From Nannocystis punicea (GTDB lineage Bacteria > Myxococcota_A > Polyangia > Nannocystales > Nannocystaceae): DNA of 64,000 nt. How positions within the stretch are numbered: position 1 is the first letter of the stretch; every line of letters begins with the position of its first letter. Made by a program: the position numbers and the translations under genes. The notes beneath the pieces are model-generated. The model ran no database searches. It saw nothing but the letters and a program-made list of their open reading frames with translations, and had not been told where the DNA came from. The stretch covers positions 11,920,001-11,984,000 of the forward strand of contig NZ_CP114040.1 of assembly GCF_026965555.1 (NCBI RefSeq), in the 5' to 3' direction. Shown piece by piece: positions 8,868-17,180 of the stretch.

Positions 8868-9794
8868 TCACGGCTCGCACGTGCTGCCGGGCGGCAGCCG
8901 CTCGAGCTTCGAGCCCGTGATCTTCCACAGCCCGCTCGCGTCCTCGCCCGGCGCGAGCGAGCGCTGCTCCGGTGGCAGCACCGCGGCCGCCGCTTTCACT
9001 GCGAGCGCCTGCTCGACCGTGATGGCCTTTGGCTTGCGCGGCTTCGGCAGCGCCCCCTCCGACTCTCGCCACCTCCGGGCCAGCAGATCGCTGAGCGGCT
9101 CGAAGGAATCGCCCAGCGCCACATCTCCTCCCCGCGGCGGCTCGACCCGCACGCACGCGCCCTCGACTGTCCAGCGCTGATAGGCGCGGCGGACGAAGCG
9201 ATAGTCGAGGTCGATGATCCCGCGGTACATGCCGAGCTGCTCCTGCGTCCCCTCGAGCCCGCCGAGGATCAGCGCACCGCGGCGCTCGAGCGCGCCGGAC
9301 CCGGGGTCGAGCGCGAACACGTGGAGCTCGGCGGTGCCCGTGGCGGACCAGCCGTCCTTGTCGTCGAGCGCCGCGATCTCGACGGCGACGGTGTGCAGAT
9401 CCAGCTGCTCGGCCCGCACCGGCGCGCTCTCGCTCGAGGATCCGCGCAGATGTTCGATCATCGCGCAGGCCCAAGATCGGAGCCGCACGCACACCCCGGT
9501 CGAATGGTCAGTCACCCAGGGGTCGCCGGACGTCACCGCGAGCGCCGAGAGATCGGTGGTCGAGCGATACGGCCAGATCGCGAGCGCATCGATCCACGCG
9601 CTCCAGTCCGGCGGTGGCTCCGTCGACCACGGCAACATCGCCCCGGGCGACCCTTTCGCCTGCATCACGGCGGACGCGAACCGCGGAGCCGCCGTCGCCG
9701 GCAGGCCCGAACGGCGACCCTGCAACAGGACCTGCCCGTACTGCCACCAGAACGGCGACGCCTCCACGGAGCGAACCACGAGCTCGTCGTGCAT
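8868..9794 (-). CDS. Hypothetical protein, about 308 aa
   Basis: I do not recognise this protein. The frame has good codon bias from ATG 9794 (MHDELVV) to TGA 8868. A longer frame to 10013 is open, but its first 73 residues look random and overlap a fragment of a plus-strand gene. The protein is soluble, Trp-rich near the N-terminus (PFWWQYGQ, PDWSAWIDALAIWPY) and Pro/Arg/Glu-rich near the end, without signal peptide or membrane segment. It is convergent with the metzincin gene. No function proposed. Confidence 0.6.
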   Translation of the reverse strand: MHDELVVRSVEASPFWWQYGQVLLQGRRSGLPATAAPRFASAVMQAKGSPGAMLPWSTEPPPDWSAWIDALAIWPYRSTTDLSALAVTSGDPWVTDHSTGVCVRLRSWACAMIEHLRGSSSESAPVRAEQLDLHTVAVEIAALDDKDGWSATGTAELHVFALDPGSGALERRGALILGGLEGTQEQLGMYRGIIDLDYRFVRRAYQRWTVEGACVRVEPPRGGDVALGDSFEPLSDLLARRWRESEGALPKPRKPKAITVEQALAVKAAAAVLPPEQRSLAPGEDASGLWKITGSKLERLPPGSTCEP

Positions 9795-9908
9795 CGATTG
9801 GCAGCGCTCACCGATCCAGCCTCGCACGCGCTGCTGACGGCCTTCTCCAAGGACAGCGACACGACGGTGCGCGACGAGGCTCGACGCTATCTGGCCGAGC
9901 GCCGCTGA
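9780..9908 (+). pseudogene. 3' remnant of a HEAT-repeat-like gene
   Basis: A short plus-strand frame ends at TGA 9908 and encodes HALLTAFSKDSDTTVRDEARRYLAER in helical-repeat style (HEAT/PBS-like: two amphipathic helices with DxTVRDEA). Nearly every codon ends in G or C, as in real genes here. No matching upstream coding part exists in any plus frame. The region immediately 5' is coding on the other strand (8868-9794). This looks like the last 30-40 codons of a gene whose body was lost by deletion or replacement. Confidence 0.55.
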
Positions 9909-10333
9909 CGACCCGCCCCCGGACGTGGCCCGTGCAGGTCCGGCGAACCGCACGAGGGCCGACGAGCTACGACCACCGCTAACCTGTCCCCCAGGACATC
10001 TCGTCCTCTCCACCCTCTTCGCCCCGCCGCAGAGACACCCCGTTATTGACTTGTTGAAAGCGTCTGTTCGGCGGCCAGCCCTGGCCGTCGAACAGGCGCC
10101 TCACGACCTGCCCCGAAGGCCAGCCGCCATCGAAGCCCACGGCTGCGGCCGTGCCAGGGGTCCGGGGAAGGGTCGGCGGCGAATACGAGGCCGCATGAGC
10201 GCGAGGAACGAGCGCGCATGCAGACGCTGAACTCGCCGCCGACCCTTCCCCGGCCCTTCCGCGAGGCGCGGTCGGTAATTCGCTAACCCCAGGTAGCGAT
10301 CTCCGGACCCGAAAGAATTCGCGCACCATTGAT
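9909..10333. other. Intergenic region with palindrome and long inverted repeat
   Basis: 425 bp without a convincing gene. It holds an exact TGTCC-N4-GGACA site at 9985-9998 and a 21-bp perfect inverted repeat at 10162-10253. The remainder is unremarkable. Confidence 0.6.
10162..10253. repeat. Long inverted repeat, 21-bp perfect arms
   Basis: Arms 10162-10182 and 10233-10253 are exact reverse complements. The 50-nt loop folds again: GCATG near 10193 pairs with CATGC ending near 10221, with a GCGC stem inside. The element lies about 80 nt beyond the stop of the Cys-rich lipoprotein (minus strand). It could be a stable 3' RNA structure, a small non-autonomous repeat or a structured RNA. No T-run follows the stem. 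Confidence 0.75.
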
Positions 10334-11494
10334 TCAGATCGACCAGCGCATCTCCTCCGGCCGGGTCAACGGCGCCGTGTCGGCCGTGCAGTAGCCGAGG
10401 TTTTCGAGGCATTGTGGCGCCTCGAGGCCGAAGCCGCCGAAGTACTCGAGGCACTTCGAGCCCTCCGGGCACAGCGGAGTGTCGAGCTTGCACAGGGGAG
10501 TGCAGCAGGAAGCCACCCCCTCCGGGCAGCCGCCCGGCACGTAGTCGGCGGCCTCGCACGAGTAACCGGGGTCGCAGTCGTTGGCCGCCTTGCACTGGTC
10601 ACGGAACACCCCGCTCTCGCCGGATACGTCCATCTCGCAGTAGAAGTCGGCGAACCACCCGCTCTTGACGCACACCTCGCCCTCCTTGCACGACGCGAGG
10701 TCGAACGGGTTGCACAGCCTTTCGCACATCGGCAGCACGCCGGCGTTGTAGACCACGCAGCGCTCGTTCTCGCCGCAGGTCGGATTCGCCTCGCTGCAGC
10801 CGCAGAGCGGCTGGCAGATCATGCTGCTGATCAGCGGTTCGAACTGGCAGATCGACCCTGCCTCGCACGTGTCGCCCTCGCCCTCGGGGCCACAGTACTC
10901 GCCGACCTTGGCCGGGAACTGCGACAGCGGGACGCAACCGGCCGAGCTCCAGCTGGCGCCGAGGGCCGTGCACTTCTGACCTTCGGGGCAGTCCTGGGCG
11001 TAGATGTCGCACGGCTCCGCCAGGCTCGGCTCGTCCGCCGCCTTGAGCGGGCCCGCGGGCGGGTAGAGGTGCTCCTGCGACACCGCGATCTGCCCGCTGC
11101 GGTCGACCAGCAGGTCGCACTCGACGTTGTCGTCGGCCAGGTGGCACTCCTCGACCGGCGGCTCGTCGGGCGAGGTATCCGTCATCGTCCCCTCGGTCGG
11201 GTCCCCCTCGGTCGGGTCCCCCTCGGTCGGGTCGCCCTCGGTCGGATCGCCCGTGAGCGACTCGCCCGGCGCCGTCGAATCGGTGCCTCCCGGATCGCTC
11301 GAGCTGTCCGTCGCCGGGTTCGCCGTCCCGTTCGTGCCGCCCGTCTCGTTCGTCTCGTCGCCCGAGCTCGGCGCCCCCTCGGTCCCGGCGCCGCCGCCGC
11401 TCGGACAGCCCAGAAGCGCCAGGCTCATCGCCGCCGCGAAGAGGCCGCGACAATGCACATACTTGCTGCCATCAATAGAAGAGATCCCGAACAT
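10334..11494 (-). CDS. Cys-rich lipoprotein with GDPTE repeats
   Basis: 386 aa from ATG 11494, chosen because a GAGGCGAGCGG purine stretch precedes it; an in-frame ATG at 11527 adds 11 residues. The signal peptide ends in lipobox LLGC. A Gly/Thr/Glu/Asn linker includes four GDPTE units encoded by 15-bp DNA repeats (about 11185-11250). The remaining 270 residues have about 30 Cys in short spacings (CEAGSICQ, CGENERC, CPEGSKC, CKEGEVC), resembling the disulfide-rich ectodomains common in myxobacterial lipoproteins. Probably surface-exposed, with binding or adhesion a guess only. Oxidising-compartment folding is implied by the Cys content. Confidence 0.85.
   Translation of the reverse strand: MFGISSIDGSKYVHCRGLFAAAMSLALLGCPSGGGAGTEGAPSSGDETNETGGTNGTANPATDSSSDPGGTDSTAPGESLTGDPTEGDPTEGDPTEGDPTEGTMTDTSPDEPPVEECHLADDNVECDLLVDRSGQIAVSQEHLYPPAGPLKAADEPSLAEPCDIYAQDCPEGQKCTALGASWSSAGCVPLSQFPAKVGEYCGPEGEGDTCEAGSICQFEPLISSMICQPLCGCSEANPTCGENERCVVYNAGVLPMCERLCNPFDLASCKEGEVCVKSGWFADFYCEMDVSGESGVFRDQCKAANDCDPGYSCEAADYVPGGCPEGVASCCTPLCKLDTPLCPEGSKCLEYFGGFGLEAPQCLENLGYCTADTAPLTRPEEMRWSI
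11185..11250. repeat. 15-bp tandem repeat encoding GDPTE
   Basis: About four head-to-tail copies of a 15-bp unit (CCCTCGGTCGGGTCC and variants, plus-strand reading) inside the Cys-rich lipoprotein gene. Near-identity of the copies suggests recent slippage, so linker length may vary between strains. Confidence 0.8.
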
Positions 11495-11696
11495 GGTCCG
11501 CTCGCCTCGCTGGAATTGCGGCGACATCCCTCGTGCGGCGCGCCTGGTCGCCGGCGTCCGTACGCCCGCGCCGCGCGTCCGCCGAGGACGCCTCTCACCG
11601 GGTCAGTGCACCCCGGCGGCCAAACAATTGTTCGACGGTCCCGACTTTTCGTGCGGGCCCACGTCTCGTGGCCTCACCGACCCTGCGGGGCGGGGC

Positions 11697-12839
11697 TCAG
11701 CCGACGAGGGCCACCGCTTCGGGGTGCGGCTCCGGGTGGCCGTCGACGAAGCGGTCGCGGATGGCCAGCACCTCGTCGATATGGGTCAAGAACACGTCGG
11801 TGAGGTGCGGGTCGAAGTGCGAGCCGGCGTTCTTGCGCATCAGGTCGAGCGCGGCCTCGAGCGGCCAGGCCGGCTTGTAGGGGCGGGCGCTGGTCAGCGC
11901 GTCGAACACGTCGGCGATCGCCGCGATCCGCCCGGCCAGCGGGATCTCCTCGCCGCGGAGGCCGCGGGGGTAGCCGTTGCCGTCCCACTTCTCGTGGTGC
12001 GTGTGGGCGATCGTCGCCGCCATCTCGAGCGGCGCCGCCGTCGAGCCGTGGAGGATCCGGTACCCGATCTCCGCGTGCGTCTTCATGATCGTGAACTCCT
12101 CCGGCGTCAGCCGCCCGGGCTTGAGGAGGATCCGATCGGGGATGCCGAGCTTGCCGACGTCGTGCATCGGACTGGCGATCCGCAGCAGCTCGCACATGCC
12201 CGGGGACAGGCCGATCTTGCTGCCGATCAAATGGCAGTACCAGCTCATGCGCTGCAGGTGCTGCCCGGTCTCGTCGTCGCGGAACTCGGCCGCGCGCGAC
12301 AGGCGATAGATCGTCTCCTCGTGCGAGGCCCGCAGCTCGTTCTGCATGCGCGTCAGCTCGGCCACCGCCGCCGCCAGCTCGGTGGTGCGGTCGTCGATCG
12401 CCCGCGCCAGCGCGCCCTTCTGCTGCTCGAGGTTGTCGTAGTAGCGCTTGACCCGCACGCTGTTGCGGATCCGGGCCAGCAGCTCGACCTCGTCGAACGG
12501 CTTGCTGAGAAAGTCGTCGGCGCCGGCCTCCATGCCCTTGCGGCGCAGCTCGCGGTCGTTCACCGCGGTGATGAACACGATCGGCGTGTGTAGCCCGCGC
12601 GGGTGCGAGCGGATGTTGCGACACACATCGAGGCCGCTCATGCCCGGGAGTCGCATGTCGAGGAGCACGGTGTCGGCGCCGCGGGCGAACACCTCCTGCA
12701 GCGCCTGTTCTCCCGAGCTGGCCAGGGCGACGTCGTAGCCCTCGAGGCGCAGCAACTTCTCGAGCAGGCGGCGCATCGTCGCCTCGTCGTCGACGACGAG
12801 GATCCGGCCGCCGTTGAGCTGCGGAGCGCCGCTGTCCAT
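11697..12839 (-). CDS. Response regulator with HD-GYP c-di-GMP phosphodiesterase domain
   Basis: 380 aa. Residues 10-130 form a receiver domain: acidic pocket Asp17-Asp18, phospho-acceptor Asp61 in LLDMRLPG and conserved Lys in LSKPFD. A coiled-coil-like helix (about 135-180) leads to an HD-GYP domain with MHDVGKLGIPD and later HTHHEKWDGNGYP, the full HD and GYP signatures. It is expected to hydrolyse cyclic di-GMP in the cytoplasm under control of phosphorylation (RpfG-like architecture). No cognate histidine kinase is adjacent. ATG at 12839; an isolated unit, with the phosphatase gene starting divergently about 100 bp away. Confidence 0.95.
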   Translation of the reverse strand: MDSGAPQLNGGRILVVDDEATMRRLLEKLLRLEGYDVALASSGEQALQEVFARGADTVLLDMRLPGMSGLDVCRNIRSHPRGLHTPIVFITAVNDRELRRKGMEAGADDFLSKPFDEVELLARIRNSVRVKRYYDNLEQQKGALARAIDDRTTELAAAVAELTRMQNELRASHEETIYRLSRAAEFRDDETGQHLQRMSWYCHLIGSKIGLSPGMCELLRIASPMHDVGKLGIPDRILLKPGRLTPEEFTIMKTHAEIGYRILHGSTAAPLEMAATIAHTHHEKWDGNGYPRGLRGEEIPLAGRIAAIADVFDALTSARPYKPAWPLEAALDLMRKNAGSHFDPHLTDVFLTHIDEVLAIRDRFVDGHPEPHPEAVALVG

Positions 12840-12935
12840 GGTCCGACGTTACCGCGGATCGCCGCGCCCGCGGGGCCCGCGGATCCGCGCCTCGTGTTAC
12901 GCTTGCGGCCCATGTGTGAGGACCCGCGGCGAGCG

Positions 12936-13958
12936 ATGCGTACTGCCCTGTGCGGGGCGATCCTGGCGTTCGGGGCATGTGCCTTCGCGGCGTGTGACTC
13001 GGCGCGGAAACCTCCGAGTGCGCAACAGGCCGCACGCCCGGCGGCGGCCGCGGAGAACAATGCTCCGGCGGCGGTGACTCCAGCTCCGACCGCGGCTCCG
13101 CCGTCGGCGCCGACCACCACGCGTCTGCCTGCGCCGGCCCGACTCGTCGCCCTCGGCGACCTCCATGGTGATTACGAGGCCACGCGCGCGGCGCTGCGGC
13201 TCGCGGGGGCCATCGACCCCCAGGACAAGTGGATCGGCAAGGATCTGGTGGTCGTGCAGACCGGCGACCAACTCGACCGCGGCGACGGCGAGCGCAAGAT
13301 CCTCGAGCTGCTCGAGCGCCTGCAGGGCGAGGCCAGGGCCGCCGGCGGTGCGCTGCACGTGCTGAACGGCAATCACGAGCTGATGAACGCCGCCGGCGAC
13401 CTGCGCTACGTGACCGCGGGCGGCTTCCTCGACTTCGAGCACGAGCCCGGCGTCGACCTCGCCGACCCGCGCGCCGCCCGCGTGCCCGAGCCGATGCGAG
13501 GTCGCTGGCTCGCCTTCGCGCCGGGCGGCCCGTGGGCGCGCAAGCTCGCGACCCGGCCGGTCGTCCTCGTCGTCGGCGAAACCGTGTTCACCCACGGCGG
13601 CCTGCTCCCGCAACACGTACGTCGCGGCCTCGACACGATCAACGACGAGGTCCAGCGCTGGCTCCGCGGCGACGGAGAGATCTCCCCCGACATCCTGCAA
13701 GACGACGAGAGCCCGGTATGGGTGCGTCGTTACTGCCTCGAACCCAAGCCGGCCGAGTGCGAGGTGCTGCGCGAGACGCTCGCCGCGGTGCCGGCCAAGC
13801 GACTGGTCGTCGGTCATACCGTGCACAAGGAGGGCGTGTTCACGGCCTGCGACGGCGCGGTGTGGTGCATCGACGTCGGCATGGCCGCTTACTATGGCGG
13901 TCACCCCGAGGCGCTCGAGATCGTCGGCGACAAGGTCACGGTCTTGCGCGAACCGTGA
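12936..13958 (+). CDS. PPP-type metallophosphoesterase lipoprotein
   Basis: 340 aa from ATG 12936 (MRTALCG), which puts the basic n-region directly before the hydrophobic segment; ATG 12912 would add 8 residues. The lipobox is FAAC (Cys20), followed by an Ala/Pro linker. The catalytic signature is complete: GDLHGDYE, TGDQLDRGD, NGNHELMN, FTHGGLLPQH and VVGHTVHK. This combination (GDxHG, GDxxDRG, GNHE, HGG) belongs to the phosphoprotein-phosphatase group, closest to Shewanella-like phosphatases. Because it is exported, its substrate lies in the periplasm or on the surface. It starts divergently from the HD-GYP gene. Counterpart kinases are abundant in this window, but a link is speculation. 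Confidence 0.88.
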   Translation: MRTALCGAILAFGACAFAACDSARKPPSAQQAARPAAAAENNAPAAVTPAPTAAPPSAPTTTRLPAPARLVALGDLHGDYEATRAALRLAGAIDPQDKWIGKDLVVVQTGDQLDRGDGERKILELLERLQGEARAAGGALHVLNGNHELMNAAGDLRYVTAGGFLDFEHEPGVDLADPRAARVPEPMRGRWLAFAPGGPWARKLATRPVVLVVGETVFTHGGLLPQHVRRGLDTINDEVQRWLRGDGEISPDILQDDESPVWVRRYCLEPKPAECEVLRETLAAVPAKRLVVGHTVHKEGVFTACDGAVWCIDVGMAAYYGGHPEALEIVGDKVTVLREP

Positions 13959-14091
13959 TGTGAGTGCCGGGCGCAGTGAGGGCTCGCACTGCGAGCGCCC
14001 GCATGCGTGCCTCGGTGCCACACTCTGGGCGGCCAGCGGCGATTCGGAGCGCCACACGACGCGCTCCATCGAGCCTCTGGAAGGTGTCCCG

Positions 14092-15276
14092 ATGTTCCTG
14101 TTCCGCGAGGCAGCAATGAGCGACGAAGACGCGATCTTCGAGCTCGCGCGCCACCTCAACAGCCTCAACCTGCCGCCCGAGCGGCCCTACATCCACGAGC
14201 TGCTGCAGCGCTCCCTCGCCTCGTTCCGCGGCAGCCCCGACTTCGACCCGACCCGCCGCTTCCTGTTCGTGCTCGAGGGCGACGACGGCCAGGTCGTCGG
14301 CACCTCGATGATCCACGCCCAGCACGGCGACACCGACGAGCCGCACGTGTTCTTCCGCGTCATCCAGGAGGAGCGTTACGCCGACCTCCGCGTCACCCCG
14401 AACTCCGAGGTGCACGACGTCCACATGACGCACACGATGCTGTACCTCGGTCAGACCTACGACGGCCCGACCGAGCTCGGCGGCCTCGTCCTGCGCCCCG
14501 AGCTGCGCCACCACCCCGACAAGCTCGGCCGCCTGCTGTCGCTGGCCCGCTTCGTCTTCCTCTCGAGCCACCGCGGGTGGTTCCGCGACCGCCTGCTCGC
14601 CGAGCTCCTGCCGCCCCTGGTCCAAGGGCCAGGTGGGACCACGCGCTCGCCGCTGTGGGACGCGCTCGGCCACAAGTTCACCGGCCTCTCCTATCAAGAG
14701 GCCGACCGCCTGAGCCGCTTCAACAAGGAGTTCATCTGGCGCCTGTTCCCGACCATGCCGATCCACGCGTGCCTGCTGCCGGAGGGCGTGCAGGACATCA
14801 TCGGTCAGGTCGGTCCCAACACCGTCGGCGCCAAGCGGCTGCTCGAGAGCATCGGCTTCCAGTACAGCGGCCGCGTCGACCCGTTCGACGGCGGCCCGCA
14901 CTACGAGGCCGACACCGACCAGGTGACGATCGTCCGCGACACCCAGGGCTACGCGCCCGTGGTCGGTGAGCCCGACCCCACGGCTCAGCCCGGCATCGTC
15001 GCGGTCACCCAGGACCGTGCGCCCCACTTCCGCGCCGTCTGGACCCCGGCCCAGGCCGTGTTCGCCGCCGACACCCCGCCCGGCGCCCCGCCGACCCAGG
15101 TGCTGGTCCGCCGCGAGGCGCTGCAGCAGCTCGGCGTGCTCGCGCCCGGACAGGACACCCCCTCGCCCGACGCCCGCGTGCTGGTCGCCCTGCGCCCGCA
15201 ACGACGCTACTCCGACCGCGTCGCCAGCGTCCCTCCAGGTGCGCGCTCGCCGACCGGCTCGCTCCGGCTAAGCTGA
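14092..15276 (+). CDS. astA: Arginine N-succinyltransferase
   Basis: 394 aa from ATG 14092, with GGAAGGTG a few bases upstream. The sequence follows the AstA family: N-terminal MFLFREAAMSDEDAIFELA, GTSMI, the VHDVHMTHTMLYLGQT region, LGGLVLRPE, LPTM-like FPTMPIHACLLPEGVQ and the C-terminal GPNTVGAKRLLESIGF. It transfers succinyl from succinyl-CoA to arginine, the first step of the AST catabolic pathway, in the cytoplasm. The other ast genes are not nearby, so it could act alone or serve arginine/ornithine acylation in another pathway. The C-terminus is about 50 residues longer than typical and Pro/Arg-rich at the very end. Confidence 0.9.
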   Translation: MFLFREAAMSDEDAIFELARHLNSLNLPPERPYIHELLQRSLASFRGSPDFDPTRRFLFVLEGDDGQVVGTSMIHAQHGDTDEPHVFFRVIQEERYADLRVTPNSEVHDVHMTHTMLYLGQTYDGPTELGGLVLRPELRHHPDKLGRLLSLARFVFLSSHRGWFRDRLLAELLPPLVQGPGGTTRSPLWDALGHKFTGLSYQEADRLSRFNKEFIWRLFPTMPIHACLLPEGVQDIIGQVGPNTVGAKRLLESIGFQYSGRVDPFDGGPHYEADTDQVTIVRDTQGYAPVVGEPDPTAQPGIVAVTQDRAPHFRAVWTPAQAVFAADTPPGAPPTQVLVRREALQQLGVLAPGQDTPSPDARVLVALRPQRRYSDRVASVPPGARSPTGSLRLS

Positions 15277-15287
15277 CCCCAAGGACA
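15274..15287. other. TGTCC-N4-GGACA palindrome, one mismatch
   Basis: TGACC-CCAA-GGACA; its first three bases are the stop codon of astA. Part of the dispersed family described in the findings. Confidence 0.6.
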
Positions 15288-15293
15288 GGTGAG

Positions 15294-15317
15294 CCGAGAG
15301 CCCGCCGGCGCTCTCGG
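15294..15317 (+). terminator. astA terminator hairpin
   Basis: Perfect 8-bp stem (CCGAGAGC/GCTCTCGG) with an 8-nt loop, 18 nt after the astA stop. No strong T-run. Confidence 0.6.
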
Positions 15318-15525
15318 ACATCGCTTCCTGGGTCCATGCAGTGGACGGGGGCTCGAGAAGTCACTCACAGGACCGTGCATCGCGGGGATACCCCCGTCGC
15401 GATCTCACTCGAGCGAAGACTTGCGAGTACGACAGCTCGATCGCGGCGAAGCAGGCTAAGGTGGTGCCGATCCTCGCCAGCCGCTCATGACGAGCGGTGC
15501 CAGCGCGAGGCACAACGACATCACC

Positions 15526-16854
15526 ATGCGCCATACACGAACCCTTACTCTCGCTTCTTGCTTGACTCTCTCGCTCGCCGCTTGCGGCGAAAGCGGCGGC
15601 ACCTCGATCTCGGACACCGCCAACATCACGTCGCTCGACCCGAGCGGCCCCGGGATTTCCTCGACGACCGGCGTGGACGATCCGACCGGCAGCACCACCA
15701 CGGACCCGTCGGGGACGATGGGCAACTCGGAGTCGGCGACCGAGCCGACGACCGGTACGACCGCGGACGTGACCGCGACGGGCACGACGACCACCGACGA
15801 CACGACGACGTCCGATGACACGTCGTCGACGACCGACGACACGACGACCACCACCGACGGCACGTCGTCGACGACCGACGACACGACGACCGGCAACGAC
15901 ACGAACGGCAACAACGACGAGTGTCAGGCGCCGGCGACGCAGCCGCCGTGCGATGAAGCCGGCGACGACATTTTCAAGGCGATCGGCCTCAACTGCTCGG
16001 ACAACAAGGCGTCGGCGATCCCGATCAAGAACCCGGTGATCATGGCGCCGGACACCAGCAGCTACCGCGTCGCCACCCACTTCGGCACCGCCAAGGATCC
16101 GATGGACCCGAACCAGTGGGCGTGGGCGCCGAAGGAGGGCTCGCGGTTCCTCGTGATCGGCTCGGGCACCTTCCCGAACCTCGAGGGCGACGGCGGCCTC
16201 GTCGAGCAGAACGGCCAGGACACCCAGCCGAACGGCAACCCCGACGAGCAGTACCAGCTGCCGGGCGTCATGCACCACGAGGCGGGCAGCAACAACGGCG
16301 CCGGCGGCACGCCGTTCATGAACTGCGACGGCGTCCACGACTGCTCCGACACGATCGCCAACCAGTGGAACGGCATCGGCGCCGGCGTGGCCCACGACGT
16401 GTTCTACATGTCGTTCGACCTCGAGGTCCCGCAAGGCACCCACGGCTACCTGCTCGACTTCGTGTACTTCACCGAGGAGTGGCCGAACTACGTCGACGCG
16501 ACGGTCAACGACATGCTGATCGTCTGGTCGACCAGCGAGACCTTCACCGGCAACGTCACCTTCATCGACGGCCAGCCGCTGACGGTCACCGCGCTCGACC
16601 CGTACATGACGATCCTCCCCGGCGACCCGCTGCTCGCGGGCACCGGCTTCCCCGGCGACTCCGAGGGCGCCGCCACCGGCTGGTACACCGCCAAGGGCTC
16701 CGCCGCCCCCGGCGAGAGCTTCACGCTCGCCATCTCCGTGTTCGACCTCGGCGACACAGTGTGGGACACCGTCGGCATCATCGACAAGTTCCGCTGGGAT
16801 TGCATGGGTTGCGTCCCGAACGAGGTCGACAGCTGCGGCATCATCCCGCAGTGA
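15526..16854 (+). CDS. Choice-of-anchor L-type lipoprotein
   Basis: 442 aa from ATG 15526 (MRHTRTLT); an upstream ATG at 15487 has no signal-like segment. Lipobox LAAC at Cys20. Residues about 25-125 are a Thr/Asp/Ser/Gly linker of DDTTT-like repeats. The C-terminal 300 residues hold ATHFGTAKDP, a VIGSGTFP core, then LDFVYFTEEWPNYVDATVNDML and FTGNVTF. This pattern is known from choice-of-anchor L proteins, secreted or anchored proteins of myxobacteria with a beta-sandwich of unknown ligand. C-terminal CMGC and SCG cysteines may pair. Followed by a clear hairpin. Confidence 0.82.
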   Translation: MRHTRTLTLASCLTLSLAACGESGGTSISDTANITSLDPSGPGISSTTGVDDPTGSTTTDPSGTMGNSESATEPTTGTTADVTATGTTTTDDTTTSDDTSSTTDDTTTTTDGTSSTTDDTTTGNDTNGNNDECQAPATQPPCDEAGDDIFKAIGLNCSDNKASAIPIKNPVIMAPDTSSYRVATHFGTAKDPMDPNQWAWAPKEGSRFLVIGSGTFPNLEGDGGLVEQNGQDTQPNGNPDEQYQLPGVMHHEAGSNNGAGGTPFMNCDGVHDCSDTIANQWNGIGAGVAHDVFYMSFDLEVPQGTHGYLLDFVYFTEEWPNYVDATVNDMLIVWSTSETFTGNVTFIDGQPLTVTALDPYMTILPGDPLLAGTGFPGDSEGAATGWYTAKGSAAPGESFTLAISVFDLGDTVWDTVGIIDKFRWDCMGCVPNEVDSCGIIPQ

Positions 16855-16900
16855 GCTCGACCCGCAGCAGGGCCGACGCGAACGGCTGACCGGCCGGAGC

Positions 16901-16923
16901 GCCCGCGAGCCCCGCTCGCGGGC
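16901..16923 (+). terminator. Intrinsic-type terminator
   Basis: 10-bp perfect stem (GCCCGCGAGC/GCTCGCGGGC) with a 3-nt loop, then GTTT, 47 nt after the lipoprotein stop. Confidence 0.75.
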
Positions 16924-16950
16924 GTTTCGTGCGCCCTCTGCCCGATGGGA

Positions 16951-16964
16951 TGTCCCAGGGGACA
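16951..16964. other. Exact TGTCC-N4-GGACA palindrome
   Basis: TGTCC-CAGG-GGACA between two convergent lipoprotein genes. The rest of the 326-bp gap (16855-17180) shows only the adjacent hairpin. Confidence 0.7.
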
Positions 16965-17180
16965 GCAGTTGCTTTGCGCGCCTGATTCCGAGCTGGGCTG
17001 CGTCCTCCGGCTCAGCTGGCCGAAAAGACAGCCTACCGGCTCCCCAACCGCGCTCTTTACGATAGTCGCGCGCGGAGGCCTACCGCCACTCCACGCCATT
17101 CCCGCGGGAATGGCGACAGTGGAGCAGACCAGCGACAGTCGTTCGACGGACAGCTCGCGTCTCGCGACCCGCTCCTGCTG

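Noticed and set aside
11185..11250. Short regular repeats looking like a CRISPR array
   Set aside because: 15-bp units without spacers, in frame inside a lipoprotein gene.
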